The notes under the pieces were generated by a model, which was not told the DNA's origin, did not search any database, and saw only the letters and a program-made list of their open reading frames with translations. From assembly GCF_002067275.1 (NCBI RefSeq), contig NZ_MVQX01000087.1:28623-92622 (forward strand): a DNA stretch of 64,000 bases, in the 5' to 3' direction. The position numbers and the translations under genes are program-made. This document shows positions 17,899 to 27,400 of this stretch, in pieces. This DNA is from Methanomethylovorans sp. PtaU1.Bin093 (GTDB taxonomy: Archaea; Halobacteriota; Methanosarcinia; Methanosarcinales; Methanosarcinaceae). Numbering within the stretch: the stretch's first letter is position 1; the number at the start of each line of letters is the position of its first letter.

Positions 17899-19218
17899 AT
17901 GTTTAGTAGTAATAAATTATATTCAGAAGGTGATTACATCAGACCTATCATTCAGGTAGCCCTTGACCTGGTTGAAACAGACCGTGCCGTACAGATCGCA
18001 AAAGAAGCTATTGAGGGGGGTGTTGACTGGATAGAGGTCGGGACCCCTTTGATAAAAAGCGAGGGTATGGATGCAGTCAGAACTCTTAAAAAGACTTTCC
18101 CTCAGAAGATAATACTTGCCGACATGAAGGTGGCCGATACAGGTGCAATTGAGGTTGAAATGGCTTCAAAGGCAGGTGCAGATGTGGTAATGGTCCTGGC
18201 AGGAGCTGATGATTCAACTATCATTGAATCTGTGAAAGCTGCAAAAAAATATGGTGTCAAGATAATGGCAGACCTCATATCTGTGGCAGACCCCTCATCA
18301 AGGGCAAAGGAACTTGAAAAAATGGGTGTGGATTATATCAATGTGCATTCAGGTATTGACCAGCAGATGGTGGGCAGAGATCCTCTGGACATTATATCCG
18401 AGATCGTAAAAGTTGTCTCCACTCCCATTGCAGCTGCAGGTGGTCTCGATGCGGCGGGCTGTGCCAGGGCAGTGCAGGCAGGTGCAAGCATTGTCATTGT
18501 AGGTGGCAACATAATCCGATCTGCAGATGTATATGCTTCTGCCAGAAAGATAAGACAAAGTGTGGATTCCCCTTCCGTGGTACAAGTTCCAAAGCTTTCT
18601 CAGGATTCTGAGATACGCAAATTGTTAATGGAAGTTTCAACTCCTAATATCTCAGATGCCATGCACCGTAAAGGTGTCATGAAGGATATCCGTCCCATGC
18701 TGAAAGGTAAAAAAATGGTAGGTACTGCTGTAACTGTACAGACCTTCGGTGGCGATTGGGCAAAGCCAGTTGAGGCCATAGATATGGCAAAAGAGGGCGA
18801 TGTCATTGTTATCTACAATGGCAGGAGAGATATAGCTCCCTGGGGCGGTCTGGCAACTCTCAGTTGTCTGAACAAAGGTATTGCCGGGGTAGTTATAGAC
18901 GGGGCTATAAGGGATATCGATGATATCAGCACCATGAGCCTGCCTGTGTTCGCAAGCAGCTATGTGCCCAATGCCGGTGAACCCAAAGGTTTCGGTGAGA
19001 TCAATGCCGAGATCACCTGCGGGTCACAGACCGTCAAGCCGGGAGATTACATTGTAGGCGATGACAATGGTGTTGTCGTTATACCAAAGGAGAACGCCTA
19101 TGAGATCGCAAGAAGGGCTAAAGAAGTGGAAAAGACCGAGAAGCGTCTCTTTGAGGAACTAAAAAGAGGTGCAACGCTTTCTGAAGTGATGCAGCTTAAA
19201 AAATGGGAGAAACGCTGA
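17899..19218 (+). CDS. Hexulose-6-phosphate synthase fused to RraA-like domain
   Basis: 439 residues in two domains. Residues about 14-225 form an orotidine-decarboxylase-like HPS barrel with the catalytic DxKxxD motif in [11 protein letters not shown] and the phosphate site AAAGGLDA and VIVGGNII. Residues about 235-430 are an RraA-like domain ([14 protein letters not shown], then GDVIVI and [12 protein letters not shown]). HPS makes or splits hexulose-6-phosphate; the RraA-like half may be an aldolase or a regulator, and its substrate is unknown. This fusion is known in many methanogens. It is a second HPS in the window beside Fae-Hps. Confidence 0.92.
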   Translation: MFSSNKLYSEGDYIRPIIQVALDLVETDRAVQIAKEAIEGGVDWIEVGTPLIKSEGMDAVRTLKKTFPQKIILADMKVADTGAIEVEMASKAGADVVMVLAGADDSTIIESVKAAKKYGVKIMADLISVADPSSRAKELEKMGVDYINVHSGIDQQMVGRDPLDIISEIVKVVSTPIAAAGGLDAAGCARAVQAGASIVIVGGNIIRSADVYASARKIRQSVDSPSVVQVPKLSQDSEIRKLLMEVSTPNISDAMHRKGVMKDIRPMLKGKKMVGTAVTVQTFGGDWAKPVEAIDMAKEGDVIVIYNGRRDIAPWGGLATLSCLNKGIAGVVIDGAIRDIDDISTMSLPVFASSYVPNAGEPKGFGEINAEITCGSQTVKPGDYIVGDDNGVVVIPKENAYEIARRAKEVEKTEKRLFEELKRGATLSEVMQLKKWEKR

Positions 19219-19219
19219 T

Positions 19220-19987
19220 ATGATAGAACTCCTCAAAGTCCTTGTGTGCCTGCCTTTCCTTGCGTATTCCTGTTATTCCGATATAAAGACCCGCCGGGTA
19301 TCCAATAAGGTCTGGCCGATCATGCTGGGTGCAGCTTCACCCTTTATACTTTATGAGATGATCACTTTCGGCTTACCGTATATTTTCAGGACTGTGATCT
19401 CTTTTGTCGTGATATTCGTTTTTGTGTACATCCTCTTCATGCTGCATGCTTTCGGGGGAGCAGATGCAAAAGTGCTCATGGTCATCTCTATCATCCTCCC
19501 TGTTTTCCCTGAATTGTCACTGGGTTCTCTGCAACTTCCTTTGTGGGGAGTTCCTCTGCTTGATCTGTTCACATTCAGTGTTTTTGGTAATTCGGTGCTT
19601 CTGACCATCATAGTGCCCCTCGGTCTGTTGCTTTACAACCTGCTGACAGTTCCTCCTAAAGAACTTATGAAAAAGCCCTTATATGCCCTCATAGGTTACA
19701 GGCAGCATATAGACAACCTGGAAGAAGGTCATTTCAGACTGATAGAAAAGCATGAGGAAACGCCTAATGGCGTAGTTTCAAGATTTACACGCACAGGCAC
19801 TTCCATTGATCGCGATATGATCCTTAAGCTGCAAGGACTGCACAGAAAAGGCTCAATAGGAGAACATGTGTGGATCACTCCTGGTCTTCCTTTTATGATA
19901 CCCATAACCGCGGGGTTCTTAGCTGCCGTTATATTCGGTGATCTTATATTCTACCTGTCCTTCAATTATCTGATGCCTTTGGTCTGA
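19220..19987 (+). CDS. Prepilin/preflagellin-type peptidase (A24 aspartic, membrane)
   Basis: A 255-residue membrane protein with about six hydrophobic segments. The two catalytic aspartates of the archaeal PibD/FlaK/EppA family are visible: Asp in CYSDIKTRRVSNKVW (about residue 21) and Asp in the GxGD-type motif HAFGGADAKVLM (about residue 81). Such enzymes cut class III signal peptides of archaellins and pilins. The cytoplasmic loop between about 140 and 225 is unusually long. No pilin gene is adjacent. The start is one base after the HPS-RraA stop. Confidence 0.85.
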   Translation: MIELLKVLVCLPFLAYSCYSDIKTRRVSNKVWPIMLGAASPFILYEMITFGLPYIFRTVISFVVIFVFVYILFMLHAFGGADAKVLMVISIILPVFPELSLGSLQLPLWGVPLLDLFTFSVFGNSVLLTIIVPLGLLLYNLLTVPPKELMKKPLYALIGYRQHIDNLEEGHFRLIEKHEETPNGVVSRFTRTGTSIDRDMILKLQGLHRKGSIGEHVWITPGLPFMIPITAGFLAAVIFGDLIFYLSFNYLMPLV

Positions 19988-20038
19988 CCGGCAAGGTTTA
20001 GTAACCGGCTCCACATATCTTGCTATGGAGGCATATCA

Positions 20039-20167
20039 ATGGGAGAAAATGACACCAAGCAGGAAAAGCAAGACAAGGATAAGGAAGAGGTCGCAAGGAT
20101 CAGTCCGATCCATCCTGGTGACAGAAGGGGGCACGCAAAACGTCATCTTCTGGATACATGTGAATGA
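20039..20167 (+). CDS. Small charged protein, 42 residues, unknown
   Basis: A short reading frame, MGENDTKQEKQDKD at its start, acidic and lysine-rich for 20 residues, then a basic, histidine-containing half (PIHPGDRRGHAKRHLLDTCE). GGAGG at 20027-20031 lies seven bases before the ATG, an ideal spacing, which is the main support. It lies 52 bases after the peptidase gene. No family recognised. Confidence 0.5.
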   Translation: MGENDTKQEKQDKDKEEVARISPIHPGDRRGHAKRHLLDTCE

Positions 20168-20188
20168 GTTCTTCCCATTTACAATAGT

Positions 20189-22282
20189 TCACTTTTTATA
20201 AGGCAGGATGTCTGACCAGATCTCTTCTATATATTTATCAGGTATCTCAGTTCCCAATTTTTCTTTTGTGAGCCGGATGAATTCTTCCCTTAGGCCCATT
20301 ATGCACAGCATAACGTTTTCTTTCTTATCATATTCATTTTCATTATCTGCAGTTCCAACTTCCTGTGTAGTTGCTTCAGTAGCATCTTTTGAGATGCCTT
20401 TCAGATGGTCCCTTATCTCGGTCAGGAATATATCTCCATATTTCTGCAGCTTGTATTCTCCCACGCCTGTGATCTCCAGCAGTTCTTTTTCATTCAGGGG
20501 TATCTGGGTTGCCATCTGTTTCAGGCTCGTATCTGCAAATACTATGTAAGGCGGAACTCCCTCTTTGCTTGCGATCTTTTTGCGCAGTTCCTTTAACCTT
20601 GAGAACAGCTCATTATCAATTCTATTGACAGTTCCAGTTTGTTTCTTTGTTATATATTCGGTTTCTATCTCTTTAACTCTCACAAGATCGCTTGGATGAT
20701 CACTTACGTTGGATCTTTTCAGTTGGTCTGTCGCTATTTGCTTACCCGGAGCCAGGAGCGAATCGTTGCTTGATGCTAATTGCATCATCTCTACAGTTCT
20801 TTTCCCTGCAATGACCTGTTCACTATCTTTGTCGAGTTTGAGCAACGGATATCTGGAACCTTCGAGCCTTAATATCCCCTGATGGACCAGTTCTCTTGCG
20901 ATATCTGCCCACCTGTCCTTTGGAAGATAGGTGCCCATCTCATAACTGCTCAGCCGATGATGTCCTTTTTCTTTTATCTTTTTGCTGTTTGAGCCGGTAA
21001 GTATCTCCGTTACATGTGTGATACCATACCTTTGGCCTACTTCTTTCACGCATTTGATGAGCAGCTTTGCTTCTTCCGTAGCATCAGTTATTTTCACAGG
21101 CTGCAGGCATACATCACATCCCCCGCAGTTCTCATCTTGCAGCTCTTCGCCAAAATAACGCAGCAGCATTTTCCTTCGGCATACTGTGCTCTGGCAATAG
21201 TCCATAACCTCTTTGAGTTTTGATCTGGCTGCTTCACGCTCTTCGCTTTTCGCTATCTGATCAATGAAATAATCAATCTTGTACTTGTCACCACGGCTGA
21301 AAAAGAGTATGCATTCACATTCAAGGCCATCCCTGCCACCTCTTCCTGTTTCCTGGTAATAGCTTTCAAGATTGCGCGGAAGGTCGTAGTGTATCACGAA
21401 ACGTACGTTGGGTTTGTCTATCCCCATACCAAAAGCAATGGTAGCAACGATGATCTCCACATCATCCTTTATGAATATATCCTGGTTCCTGCTCCTTGCA
21501 GCATCAGAAAGCCCTGCGTGATACGGCAGGGCATTGAAACCGCTTTTACGCAATTTTCCGGTTAGTTCATCTACCGTCTTGCGGCTCTGGCAGTATATTA
21601 TCCCGCTTTTGTCTTTTCTGTCCCGCAGGAATTCTACTATCTGTTCATAGGTATCTTTCTTTGGTCTGACCTGATACAGCAGATTTTTACGGTTAAAGCT
21701 GGCTACGTATGTTTTGCAGCCCTGGATGTGCAACTGGGATATAGTGTCTTCCCGCACCCTGGGAGTGGCGGTTGCTGTAAGTGCTATGATAGGGATGTGC
21801 GGATACTTTCTTTTAAGGATGCTCAGCTTCCTGTACTCGGGCCTGAAATCATGTCCCCACTCAGAGATGCAATGGCTTTCGTCTATGGCGAACAGGTTGA
21901 CCTTTATTCTGTCGAACAATGCCAATGTACTGGACAAGGTAAGCCTTTCAGGAGCAACGTACAGCATTTTGATAAGGTTCTTTTCAAGATCCTGCTTTAT
22001 CTGGTTGCTTTCCTTATAGCTCAACGTACTGTTCAGGTATGCGGCTTCTACACCATTGGCCCTGAGCGTGTCCACCTGGTCCTTCATAAGAGATATGAGG
22101 GGCGACACTACTATAGTGACACCATTCATCAGAAGTGCAGGTAACTGATAACAGAGGGATTTTCCTCCTCCGGTGGGCATCAGCACAAAAACATCTTTTC
22201 CCTCCAGAACATCTTTTATAATATCTTCCTGCAGGGGCCTGAACGTGTCGTATCCGAAGTACTTGCTTAATGTCCGGTGCAT
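20189..22282 (-). CDS. recQ: ATP-dependent DNA helicase RecQ
   Basis: 3'-5' DNA helicase of 697 residues for recombination and repair. Domains in order: helicase domain 1 with MPTGGGKSLCYQLP (36-49) and IDESHCISEWGHDFRPEY; helicase domain 2 with IIYCQSRK and YYQETGRGGRDG; a zinc-binding region with CRRKMLLRYFGE and CGGCDVC; a winged-helix RQC domain; an HRDC domain at about 555-635 (LKELRKKIASKEGVPPYIVF). An extra tail of about 60 residues follows the HRDC domain. The helicase core looks intact. Confidence 0.97.
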   Translation of the reverse strand: MHRTLSKYFGYDTFRPLQEDIIKDVLEGKDVFVLMPTGGGKSLCYQLPALLMNGVTIVVSPLISLMKDQVDTLRANGVEAAYLNSTLSYKESNQIKQDLEKNLIKMLYVAPERLTLSSTLALFDRIKVNLFAIDESHCISEWGHDFRPEYRKLSILKRKYPHIPIIALTATATPRVREDTISQLHIQGCKTYVASFNRKNLLYQVRPKKDTYEQIVEFLRDRKDKSGIIYCQSRKTVDELTGKLRKSGFNALPYHAGLSDAARSRNQDIFIKDDVEIIVATIAFGMGIDKPNVRFVIHYDLPRNLESYYQETGRGGRDGLECECILFFSRGDKYKIDYFIDQIAKSEEREAARSKLKEVMDYCQSTVCRRKMLLRYFGEELQDENCGGCDVCLQPVKITDATEEAKLLIKCVKEVGQRYGITHVTEILTGSNSKKIKEKGHHRLSSYEMGTYLPKDRWADIARELVHQGILRLEGSRYPLLKLDKDSEQVIAGKRTVEMMQLASSNDSLLAPGKQIATDQLKRSNVSDHPSDLVRVKEIETEYITKKQTGTVNRIDNELFSRLKELRKKIASKEGVPPYIVFADTSLKQMATQIPLNEKELLEITGVGEYKLQKYGDIFLTEIRDHLKGISKDATEATTQEVGTADNENEYDKKENVMLCIMGLREEFIRLTKEKLGTEIPDKYIEEIWSDILPYKK

Positions 22283-22461
22283 CGCTCTACAGTTAACATT
22301 GGCTGTATATAACTATAGTTGATGACATGATTATAATTAAAGATCATTCCCCAAGAATTTAAATATCACATCGACAGCATTAAATCATATATCTGTAATA
22401 ATCCGCTCAATCACTGATCCATTCTTTATGATTATCAATGTGTGATATATGGAGCAATCCT

Positions 22462-23376
22462 ATGGTTAAAGTTGACAGATTCATTCCTCAGAGTATAGAG
22501 AAGATAAAGGAACAGATCTCCGGTCCTGCCATTATAGCTCTTTCAGGTGGTGTTGACAGCTCTGTGTGTGCTGTACTTGCGCATCGTGCAATAGGAGAGT
22601 TATTGTTCCCTATCTATATCGATACCGGGCTCATGCGTAAAGGAGAAACTCAGAGAATAAAGGAGATATTCTCTGACATGAACTTACAGATCGTAGATGC
22701 CAGAGAGCGTTTCCTGGAAGCTCTGAAAGGCATAGATGATCCGGAACTGAAGCGCAAAGCAGTCGGTGAAACGTTCATCAGGGTGTTCGAGGAAGAGGCA
22801 AGGCTGCTTAAAGCAGAGTTCCTCATTCAGGGAACCATCTATCCCGACAGGATAGAGTCCGAGGGCGGTATAAAATCCCATCACAATGTAGGTGGTCTGC
22901 CTTCTGTAATGGATTTCAGGTCCATTGTAGAACCTCTGGAGGACCTTTATAAGGATGAGGTGAGGGAAGTTGCCAGGGCACTTGGCCTGCCCCATGAGAT
23001 CTCTGAGCGTATGCCCTTCCCCGGGCCTGGACTTTCTGTACGCATAGTAGGCGAGGTCACTGAGGAAAAGGTCGAGGCAGTGAGGGAAGCCAATGCCATC
23101 GTAGAGGAAGAACTTCTGGAAAGGTTCCATCCCTGGCAGACGTTCGCTGCCATAGTGGGCAAAGGCACTGGTGTCAAAGGTGACCAGAGAGTGCATGGCT
23201 GGATAGTTGCAGTACGTGCTGTCGGTTCCCGTGACGGTATGACCGCGGAGGCCATGGAACTGCCCTGGGATGTGCTAAAGCGTATTGAGTCGCGTATCAC
23301 AGGCGAGATCCCATCAGTTGCAAGAGTTGTGTATGATCTGTCTCCGAAACCCCCGGCAACCATCGAGTTCGAGTAA
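22462..23376 (+). CDS. guaAB: GMP synthase ATPase subunit B
   Basis: PP-loop ATP pyrophosphatase that adenylates XMP and aminates it with ammonia from GuaAA. 304 residues from ATG 22462, which has GGAG seven bases upstream. The PP-loop [10 protein letters not shown] is at about 26-35, [21 protein letters not shown] and the C-terminal dimerisation domain with [12 protein letters not shown] and the end [13 protein letters not shown] are all present. RaSEA starts directly after its stop codon. Confidence 0.97.
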   Translation: MVKVDRFIPQSIEKIKEQISGPAIIALSGGVDSSVCAVLAHRAIGELLFPIYIDTGLMRKGETQRIKEIFSDMNLQIVDARERFLEALKGIDDPELKRKAVGETFIRVFEEEARLLKAEFLIQGTIYPDRIESEGGIKSHHNVGGLPSVMDFRSIVEPLEDLYKDEVREVARALGLPHEISERMPFPGPGLSVRIVGEVTEEKVEAVREANAIVEEELLERFHPWQTFAAIVGKGTGVKGDQRVHGWIVAVRAVGSRDGMTAEAMELPWDVLKRIESRITGEIPSVARVVYDLSPKPPATIEFE

Positions 23377-24417
23377 ATGTCACTGAATACTACAGTTCTT
23401 GAGATACGTCAGAGGCAGCGGATCAAACCGACACCTCTGGATATGCCCTCTGCAGTGTGGACCGGCAAGGACCATGTGGATGGGAATGTGGAGAATACCC
23501 TTACCATGATCTTCCGCACTTCCGGGTGCTGGTGGGGTAAGGTCGGAGGCTGCACCATGTGTGGTTACGTGTACGACAGTGCGCATACTTCTCCTTCTGC
23601 GGAAGATCTTGTTTCCCAGTTCCAGAAAGCAATGGTTAAAGCTTCAAAGTTTGACAGGTTCATGGTCAAGATATTCACCTCAGGTAGTTTCCTTGATGAA
23701 AAGGAAGTGCCGGCCGAAGCTCTCTCAAAGATACTTTCTCTTCTGGAAGAAGATGATCGGGTCTTTAAGGTAGTGGTGGAATCCAGGCCAGAGTTCCTGA
23801 CCGACGCATCCATGAAGTTCTGCCTTGCTCATCTTAAAGATACTTTGTTCGAGGTTGCCATAGGTCTTGAGACCAGTTCGGACCTCATCAGAAAACACTC
23901 TATCAACAAAGGTTTTACTTTCAGGGATTTTGTCAGGGCTGCCGAGGTTGCAAAATCCAATGGTGTCGCAGTAAAGACGTATCTTATGCTGAAACCCCCT
24001 TTCATTTCAGAAAAACAGGCTTTGCAGGACATTGTAGCCTCAGTAAGGGAAGCGTCAGTATATTCCAGCGTGATCTCTATCAATCTGTGCAATGTGCAGA
24101 AAGGCACTCTTATAGAATATCTGTGGGAACGTGGGGAATACCGTCCTCCATGGCTATGGAGCATTGTGGATATCCTTAAAAGGACAAAACAGGAGTTCCC
24201 ACATCTGGTCATCACTTCCGATCCGGTAGGTGCAGGAGCCAAAAGAGGGCCCCGCAACTGTAAGGAATGCAGCGGGCAGGTTGCAGATGCCATCAGGGCC
24301 TTTTCATTGAGCCAGGACCTGCATGACCTTGAAGGGCTGGGATGTGATTGCAGGTATCTGTGGGAAAAGGTATTGGTTCTGGACGATGTTACTTTTGGCT
24401 CTCCTGTCCTGGAGTGA
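23377..24417 (+). CDS. raSEA: Archaeosine biosynthesis radical SAM protein RaSEA
   Basis: 346 residues, in the Elp3-like radical SAM superfamily. The cluster ligands are in CWWGKVGGCTMCGY near residues 49-62, an extended form of the CxxxCxxC motif that I associate with RaSEA. Further blocks are FTSGSFLDEKEVP and LETSSDLIRKHSINKG. With ArcS it converts the lysine adduct at G15 of archaeal tRNA into archaeosine; ArcS is not in the window. It follows guaAB with no intergenic base and is convergent with argB, with five bases between. Confidence 0.88.
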   Translation: MSLNTTVLEIRQRQRIKPTPLDMPSAVWTGKDHVDGNVENTLTMIFRTSGCWWGKVGGCTMCGYVYDSAHTSPSAEDLVSQFQKAMVKASKFDRFMVKIFTSGSFLDEKEVPAEALSKILSLLEEDDRVFKVVVESRPEFLTDASMKFCLAHLKDTLFEVAIGLETSSDLIRKHSINKGFTFRDFVRAAEVAKSNGVAVKTYLMLKPPFISEKQALQDIVASVREASVYSSVISINLCNVQKGTLIEYLWERGEYRPPWLWSIVDILKRTKQEFPHLVITSDPVGAGAKRGPRNCKECSGQVADAIRAFSLSQDLHDLEGLGCDCRYLWEKVLVLDDVTFGSPVLE

Positions 24418-24422
24418 TTTTC

Positions 24423-25319
24423 TCACTCCTCATCCTCGCCTCTGTAAACCATTGTCCCTATACCCGTATCAGTGAAGAGTTCCAGCAGGACCGAGTGAGA
24501 TACGCTCCCATCTATTATATGCACTCTTTCCACACCACTTTCAACAGCGGTCACAGCACCCCTCAGCTTTGGCACCATGCCGCCTGAGATGACCCCTTCC
24601 CTCACCAGTTTTTCCACATCTTCAAGTTTCACTCTGGATATGCGGGACGACTTGTCTTCGATATCCCTCAGGATGCCCGGTACGTCTGTCATGAGAATGA
24701 GTTTCTGGGCCCTCAGAGCTGCAGCGATATCTCCGGCCACTGTATCTGCATTTATGTTAAGCCCTCTCCCACTGGAGTCTATGGCAATGGGGGATATCAC
24801 AGGAATATAACCATGTTCTGTGACTATTTCCAGGATCTCCGTGTTGATGATCTCGGTCTCCCCCACCCAGCCCAGATCAACTTCCTGCTCTTTGTTCTCT
24901 ATCATGACCTTTTGTGCAGCCATTTTCTTTGCAATGATAAGCTTACCATCTTTGCCGGAAAGGCCAATTCCCTTTCCTCCATGTTTGCCTATGAGGGATA
25001 CGATGTCGGTATTGATATTGCCTACCAGTACCATGCGTGCAATTTCAAGGGTCTCATCATCTGTGATGCGTAATCCTCCCACAAATTTGGGTTTCTTTCC
25101 CATGCGGTTCATCTTCTCGGTGATCTCCGGTCCCCCTCCATGCACTATGATCGGATGTATGCCCACGAACTTCAGCAGCACTACATCTTCAATGATATCG
25201 CTCATTATCTGTTTATCAACCATGGCATGGCCGCCTACTTTGATGACCATTATGGCATTATGGAACTTCCTTATATATGGAAGAGCCTCTATCAACACGT
25301 TCTCTCTTTTCAGTGTCAC
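24423..25319 (-). CDS. argB: Acetylglutamate kinase
   Basis: Phosphorylates N-acetylglutamate in arginine synthesis. The 298-residue protein has the nucleotide-binding VIKVGGHAM (near 25-33), HGGGPEITEKM for the substrate carboxylates, and LGWVGE and NINADTVAGDIA. The GTG start at 25319 is supported by GAGGGTGG a few bases upstream. Monocistronic by appearance; a short-form acetyltransferase possibly serving the same pathway lies at 30122-30574. Confidence 0.97.
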   Translation of the reverse strand: MTLKRENVLIEALPYIRKFHNAIMVIKVGGHAMVDKQIMSDIIEDVVLLKFVGIHPIIVHGGGPEITEKMNRMGKKPKFVGGLRITDDETLEIARMVLVGNINTDIVSLIGKHGGKGIGLSGKDGKLIIAKKMAAQKVMIENKEQEVDLGWVGETEIINTEILEIVTEHGYIPVISPIAIDSSGRGLNINADTVAGDIAAALRAQKLILMTDVPGILRDIEDKSSRISRVKLEDVEKLVREGVISGGMVPKLRGAVTAVESGVERVHIIDGSVSHSVLLELFTDTGIGTMVYRGEDEE

Positions 25320-25471
25320 AGTCCACCCTCACTGGTGAGTTGATTACCAATAAAAAGTATCCGTATTGATATAGGTTCCAATATATTATCTTTATTGGAC
25401 CATAAAAAGAAGATCTGTTAAAAGAGAATGGTACCAGAGTTCTGGTAGCCAGAAAATGTAAAGTGATTTTA

Positions 25472-25762
25472 TTAAATCTTGTCGAGCTTCTCAATGCCCA
25501 CTTTCTTCACGAATGGCTTGCTGATCTTATCAGGCATCCAGTCTGGCTTGTTCTTTGGAGCATCAACATTCTCTCTCCATCCCTTGAAGACATGGATCTT
25601 CTTGGTTCCCCTCTCGCGGAGCTTTATGGTTTCTGGCTTTGCTTTTGTTCCCTTGCCGCGGTTAGCGACCTTCAATGCTGCCTGACGTGGCTGTTTTCCG
25701 GTAAATACACCGTGTTCGTTTCCGTTCTTATCTCTCAGTACAAAGTTCCTAGTTTCAACCAT
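25472..25762 (-). CDS. Non-histone chromosomal protein MC1
   Basis: 96-residue DNA-bending chromatin protein typical of Methanosarcinales and haloarchaea. Family blocks: TRNFVLRDKNGNEHGVFTGK at the start, QPRQAALKVANRG, and LRERGTKKIHVFKGW, with many lysines. It binds and bends double-stranded DNA. GAGGTGA precedes two consecutive ATG codons (25765 and 25762); the second has the better spacing. Confidence 0.97.
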   Translation of the reverse strand: MVETRNFVLRDKNGNEHGVFTGKQPRQAALKVANRGKGTKAKPETIKLRERGTKKIHVFKGWRENVDAPKNKPDWMPDKISKPFVKKVGIEKLDKI

Positions 25763-25765
25763 CAT

Positions 25766-26049
25766 GTCACCTCATTGCTTGCATGTGATTTTTACTCGAT
25801 AAACCTATTCTGCACATATAGTATATATATTTTTCTTTTAATGTTGCCTTTCGATTCTGGTTTATACCAGTTGGATTATCGGGCGTACTCATAATCCTGT
25901 TTAAATTATATTGCTGTTTAAATATTTTAATTTATCCCTGCTGTAACACAACATTTACATGCAATGAATTCATTTCCTTCACCAAGTACACATAAAAACG
26001 GACCCATCTCACTTTTACATGAATGTGATCTGTTCTCAGAGGTAATGTT
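25766..26049. other. Divergent intergenic region, MC1 and mptA promoters
   Basis: This 284-base AT-rich gap separates the MC1 gene (minus) from mptA (plus) and must hold both promoters. A TATATA stretch at 25820-25828 and a TTTAAATA stretch near 25917 are possible TATA elements. I see no reading frame with gene features and no strong hairpin. Confidence 0.35.
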
Positions 26050-27000
26050 ATGGAACTTTCTACTGTCATATTGCCGGATATACAGGCCAATAAGCCAAAA
26101 ATACCTATCAACCTGACTCGCGTAGGTGTGACCAACGTTAAAAAACTGGTAGCCGTCAAAAGAAAAGACAAGCGCCCTGTAATGCTTATATCGACATTCG
26201 ATATCTTTGTTGACCTGCCTTCTGACAGGAAAGGGGCCAACCTCTCCCGCAATTTCGAAGCAGTAGATGAAGTTCTGGAAAAAGCGGTGAATATGCCTGT
26301 TTATGAGATCGAGCAGCTATGCAGTGATGTTGCTCTCAACTTGCTCGTGAGGCATGAATATGCTACAAGGGCAGAAGTCCATCTCAAGAGTGAATACGTT
26401 ATCAAAAGGGAATCCCCTTCCACTAAAATGGAATGTCAGGAAGTGGTGGAGATTTTCGCTGAAGCGAAAGCCAGCAGGGAAGAAGCAGGGAACATCAATA
26501 TCACTAAGCTCATCGGTGCAGAAGTGGTAGGAATGACCGCTTGTCCGTGTGCACAGGAGATCATGACGGACAATGCCCGCAAACAGCTTGAAGAGATCGG
26601 TGTGGATAACAGAAAGATCGCCGAATTCCTCCATCGTGTGCCCATGGCAACCCACAACCAGAGAGGAAGAGGGATTATTTCCATTGAAGTTGCAAGTGAT
26701 GATTTCATCTCCCTTGAAAAAGTGATAACCATCATCGAGAGATCGATGAGCTCAAGTGTCTTCGAATTGCTGAAGCGTTCCGATGAAGCGATGGTGGTTC
26801 AGACGGCCCACAAGAATCCGAAGTTCGTGGAAGACTGTGTGCGTACCATGGCTCATAATGTTGTTAAAGAGTTCAGGGACCTTCCGGATGATGCGATCGT
26901 GACCATTAAGCAGATAAACGAGGAAAGTATCCACCGCCATAATGCCTTTGCTGAAAGGGTTGCAACCATAGGCGAACTTCGTACAGAGATCACTAACTGA
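26050..27000 (+). CDS. mptA: GTP cyclohydrolase MptA (type IV)
   Basis: First enzyme of methanopterin synthesis: opens the GTP ring to 7,8-dihydroneopterin 2',3'-cyclic phosphate, Fe(II)-dependent. 316 residues, FolE2 fold. Seen: N-terminal [15 protein letters not shown], the metal-ligand region [12 protein letters not shown] near residue 165, and ATHNQRGRG with a conserved histidine. The ATG has GAGGTAAT upstream. A 10-bp hairpin spans its stop codon. Confidence 0.95.
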   Translation: MELSTVILPDIQANKPKIPINLTRVGVTNVKKLVAVKRKDKRPVMLISTFDIFVDLPSDRKGANLSRNFEAVDEVLEKAVNMPVYEIEQLCSDVALNLLVRHEYATRAEVHLKSEYVIKRESPSTKMECQEVVEIFAEAKASREEAGNINITKLIGAEVVGMTACPCAQEIMTDNARKQLEEIGVDNRKIAEFLHRVPMATHNQRGRGIISIEVASDDFISLEKVITIIERSMSSSVFELLKRSDEAMVVQTAHKNPKFVEDCVRTMAHNVVKEFRDLPDDAIVTIKQINEESIHRHNAFAERVATIGELRTEITN

Positions 27001-27016
27001 ATCTTTTTCAGTTAGT
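26992..27016 (+). terminator. Hairpin over the mptA stop codon
   Basis: A perfect 10-bp stem ACTAACTGAA/TTCAGTTAGT (26992-27001 and 27007-27016) with the 5-nt loop TCTTT includes the mptA TGA. No T-tract of usual length follows, so it may be an mRNA 3'-end stabiliser rather than a terminator. Confidence 0.55.
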
Positions 27017-27055
27017 TTCGATCACCGGTCTGATCAGTTAAAAGAATGTGGTAAC

Positions 27056-27370
27056 ATGGATGAAGGTTCAGATCATATCATGGCCCAAGATCTAAACGGG
27101 GCTCCTATCACAATTGGTTCATATGTGCTCTATATCAATACAGGTACTGCAGGTCAGGTTATCGAACTTAAGCAGGACGAAGATTCAACGTGGGCCCTGC
27201 TGGACACCACCGGACTGTACTACAATGTACAGGCTCTTGTGATAACGGATGCAAGCGCCATCAAAGTGAAAAAAGAACGTGAAGCAGGAGAAGTCGATAA
27301 AGATGACCTTGTCAGACAGCAAACTCCGGAAAGGGTCGTTGATATCGGGCAGGTGACAGGCGGAGGATGA
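27056..27370 (+). CDS. DUF2098 family protein
   Basis: A 104-residue methanogen protein with a small beta-barrel-like core ITIGSYVLYINTGTAGQV (residues 18-35), then WALLDTTGLYYNVQALV. I recognise it as DUF2098, which has no assigned function. It follows mptA at 56 bases and is probably co-transcribed, which hints at a cofactor-related role, but that is inference. An ATG at residue 9 (27080) is a possible shorter start. Confidence 0.75.
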   Translation: MDEGSDHIMAQDLNGAPITIGSYVLYINTGTAGQVIELKQDEDSTWALLDTTGLYYNVQALVITDASAIKVKKEREAGEVDKDDLVRQQTPERVVDIGQVTGGG

Positions 27371-27400
27371 TCTCCTCCTTTAATTTCGTTACATTTTCTG

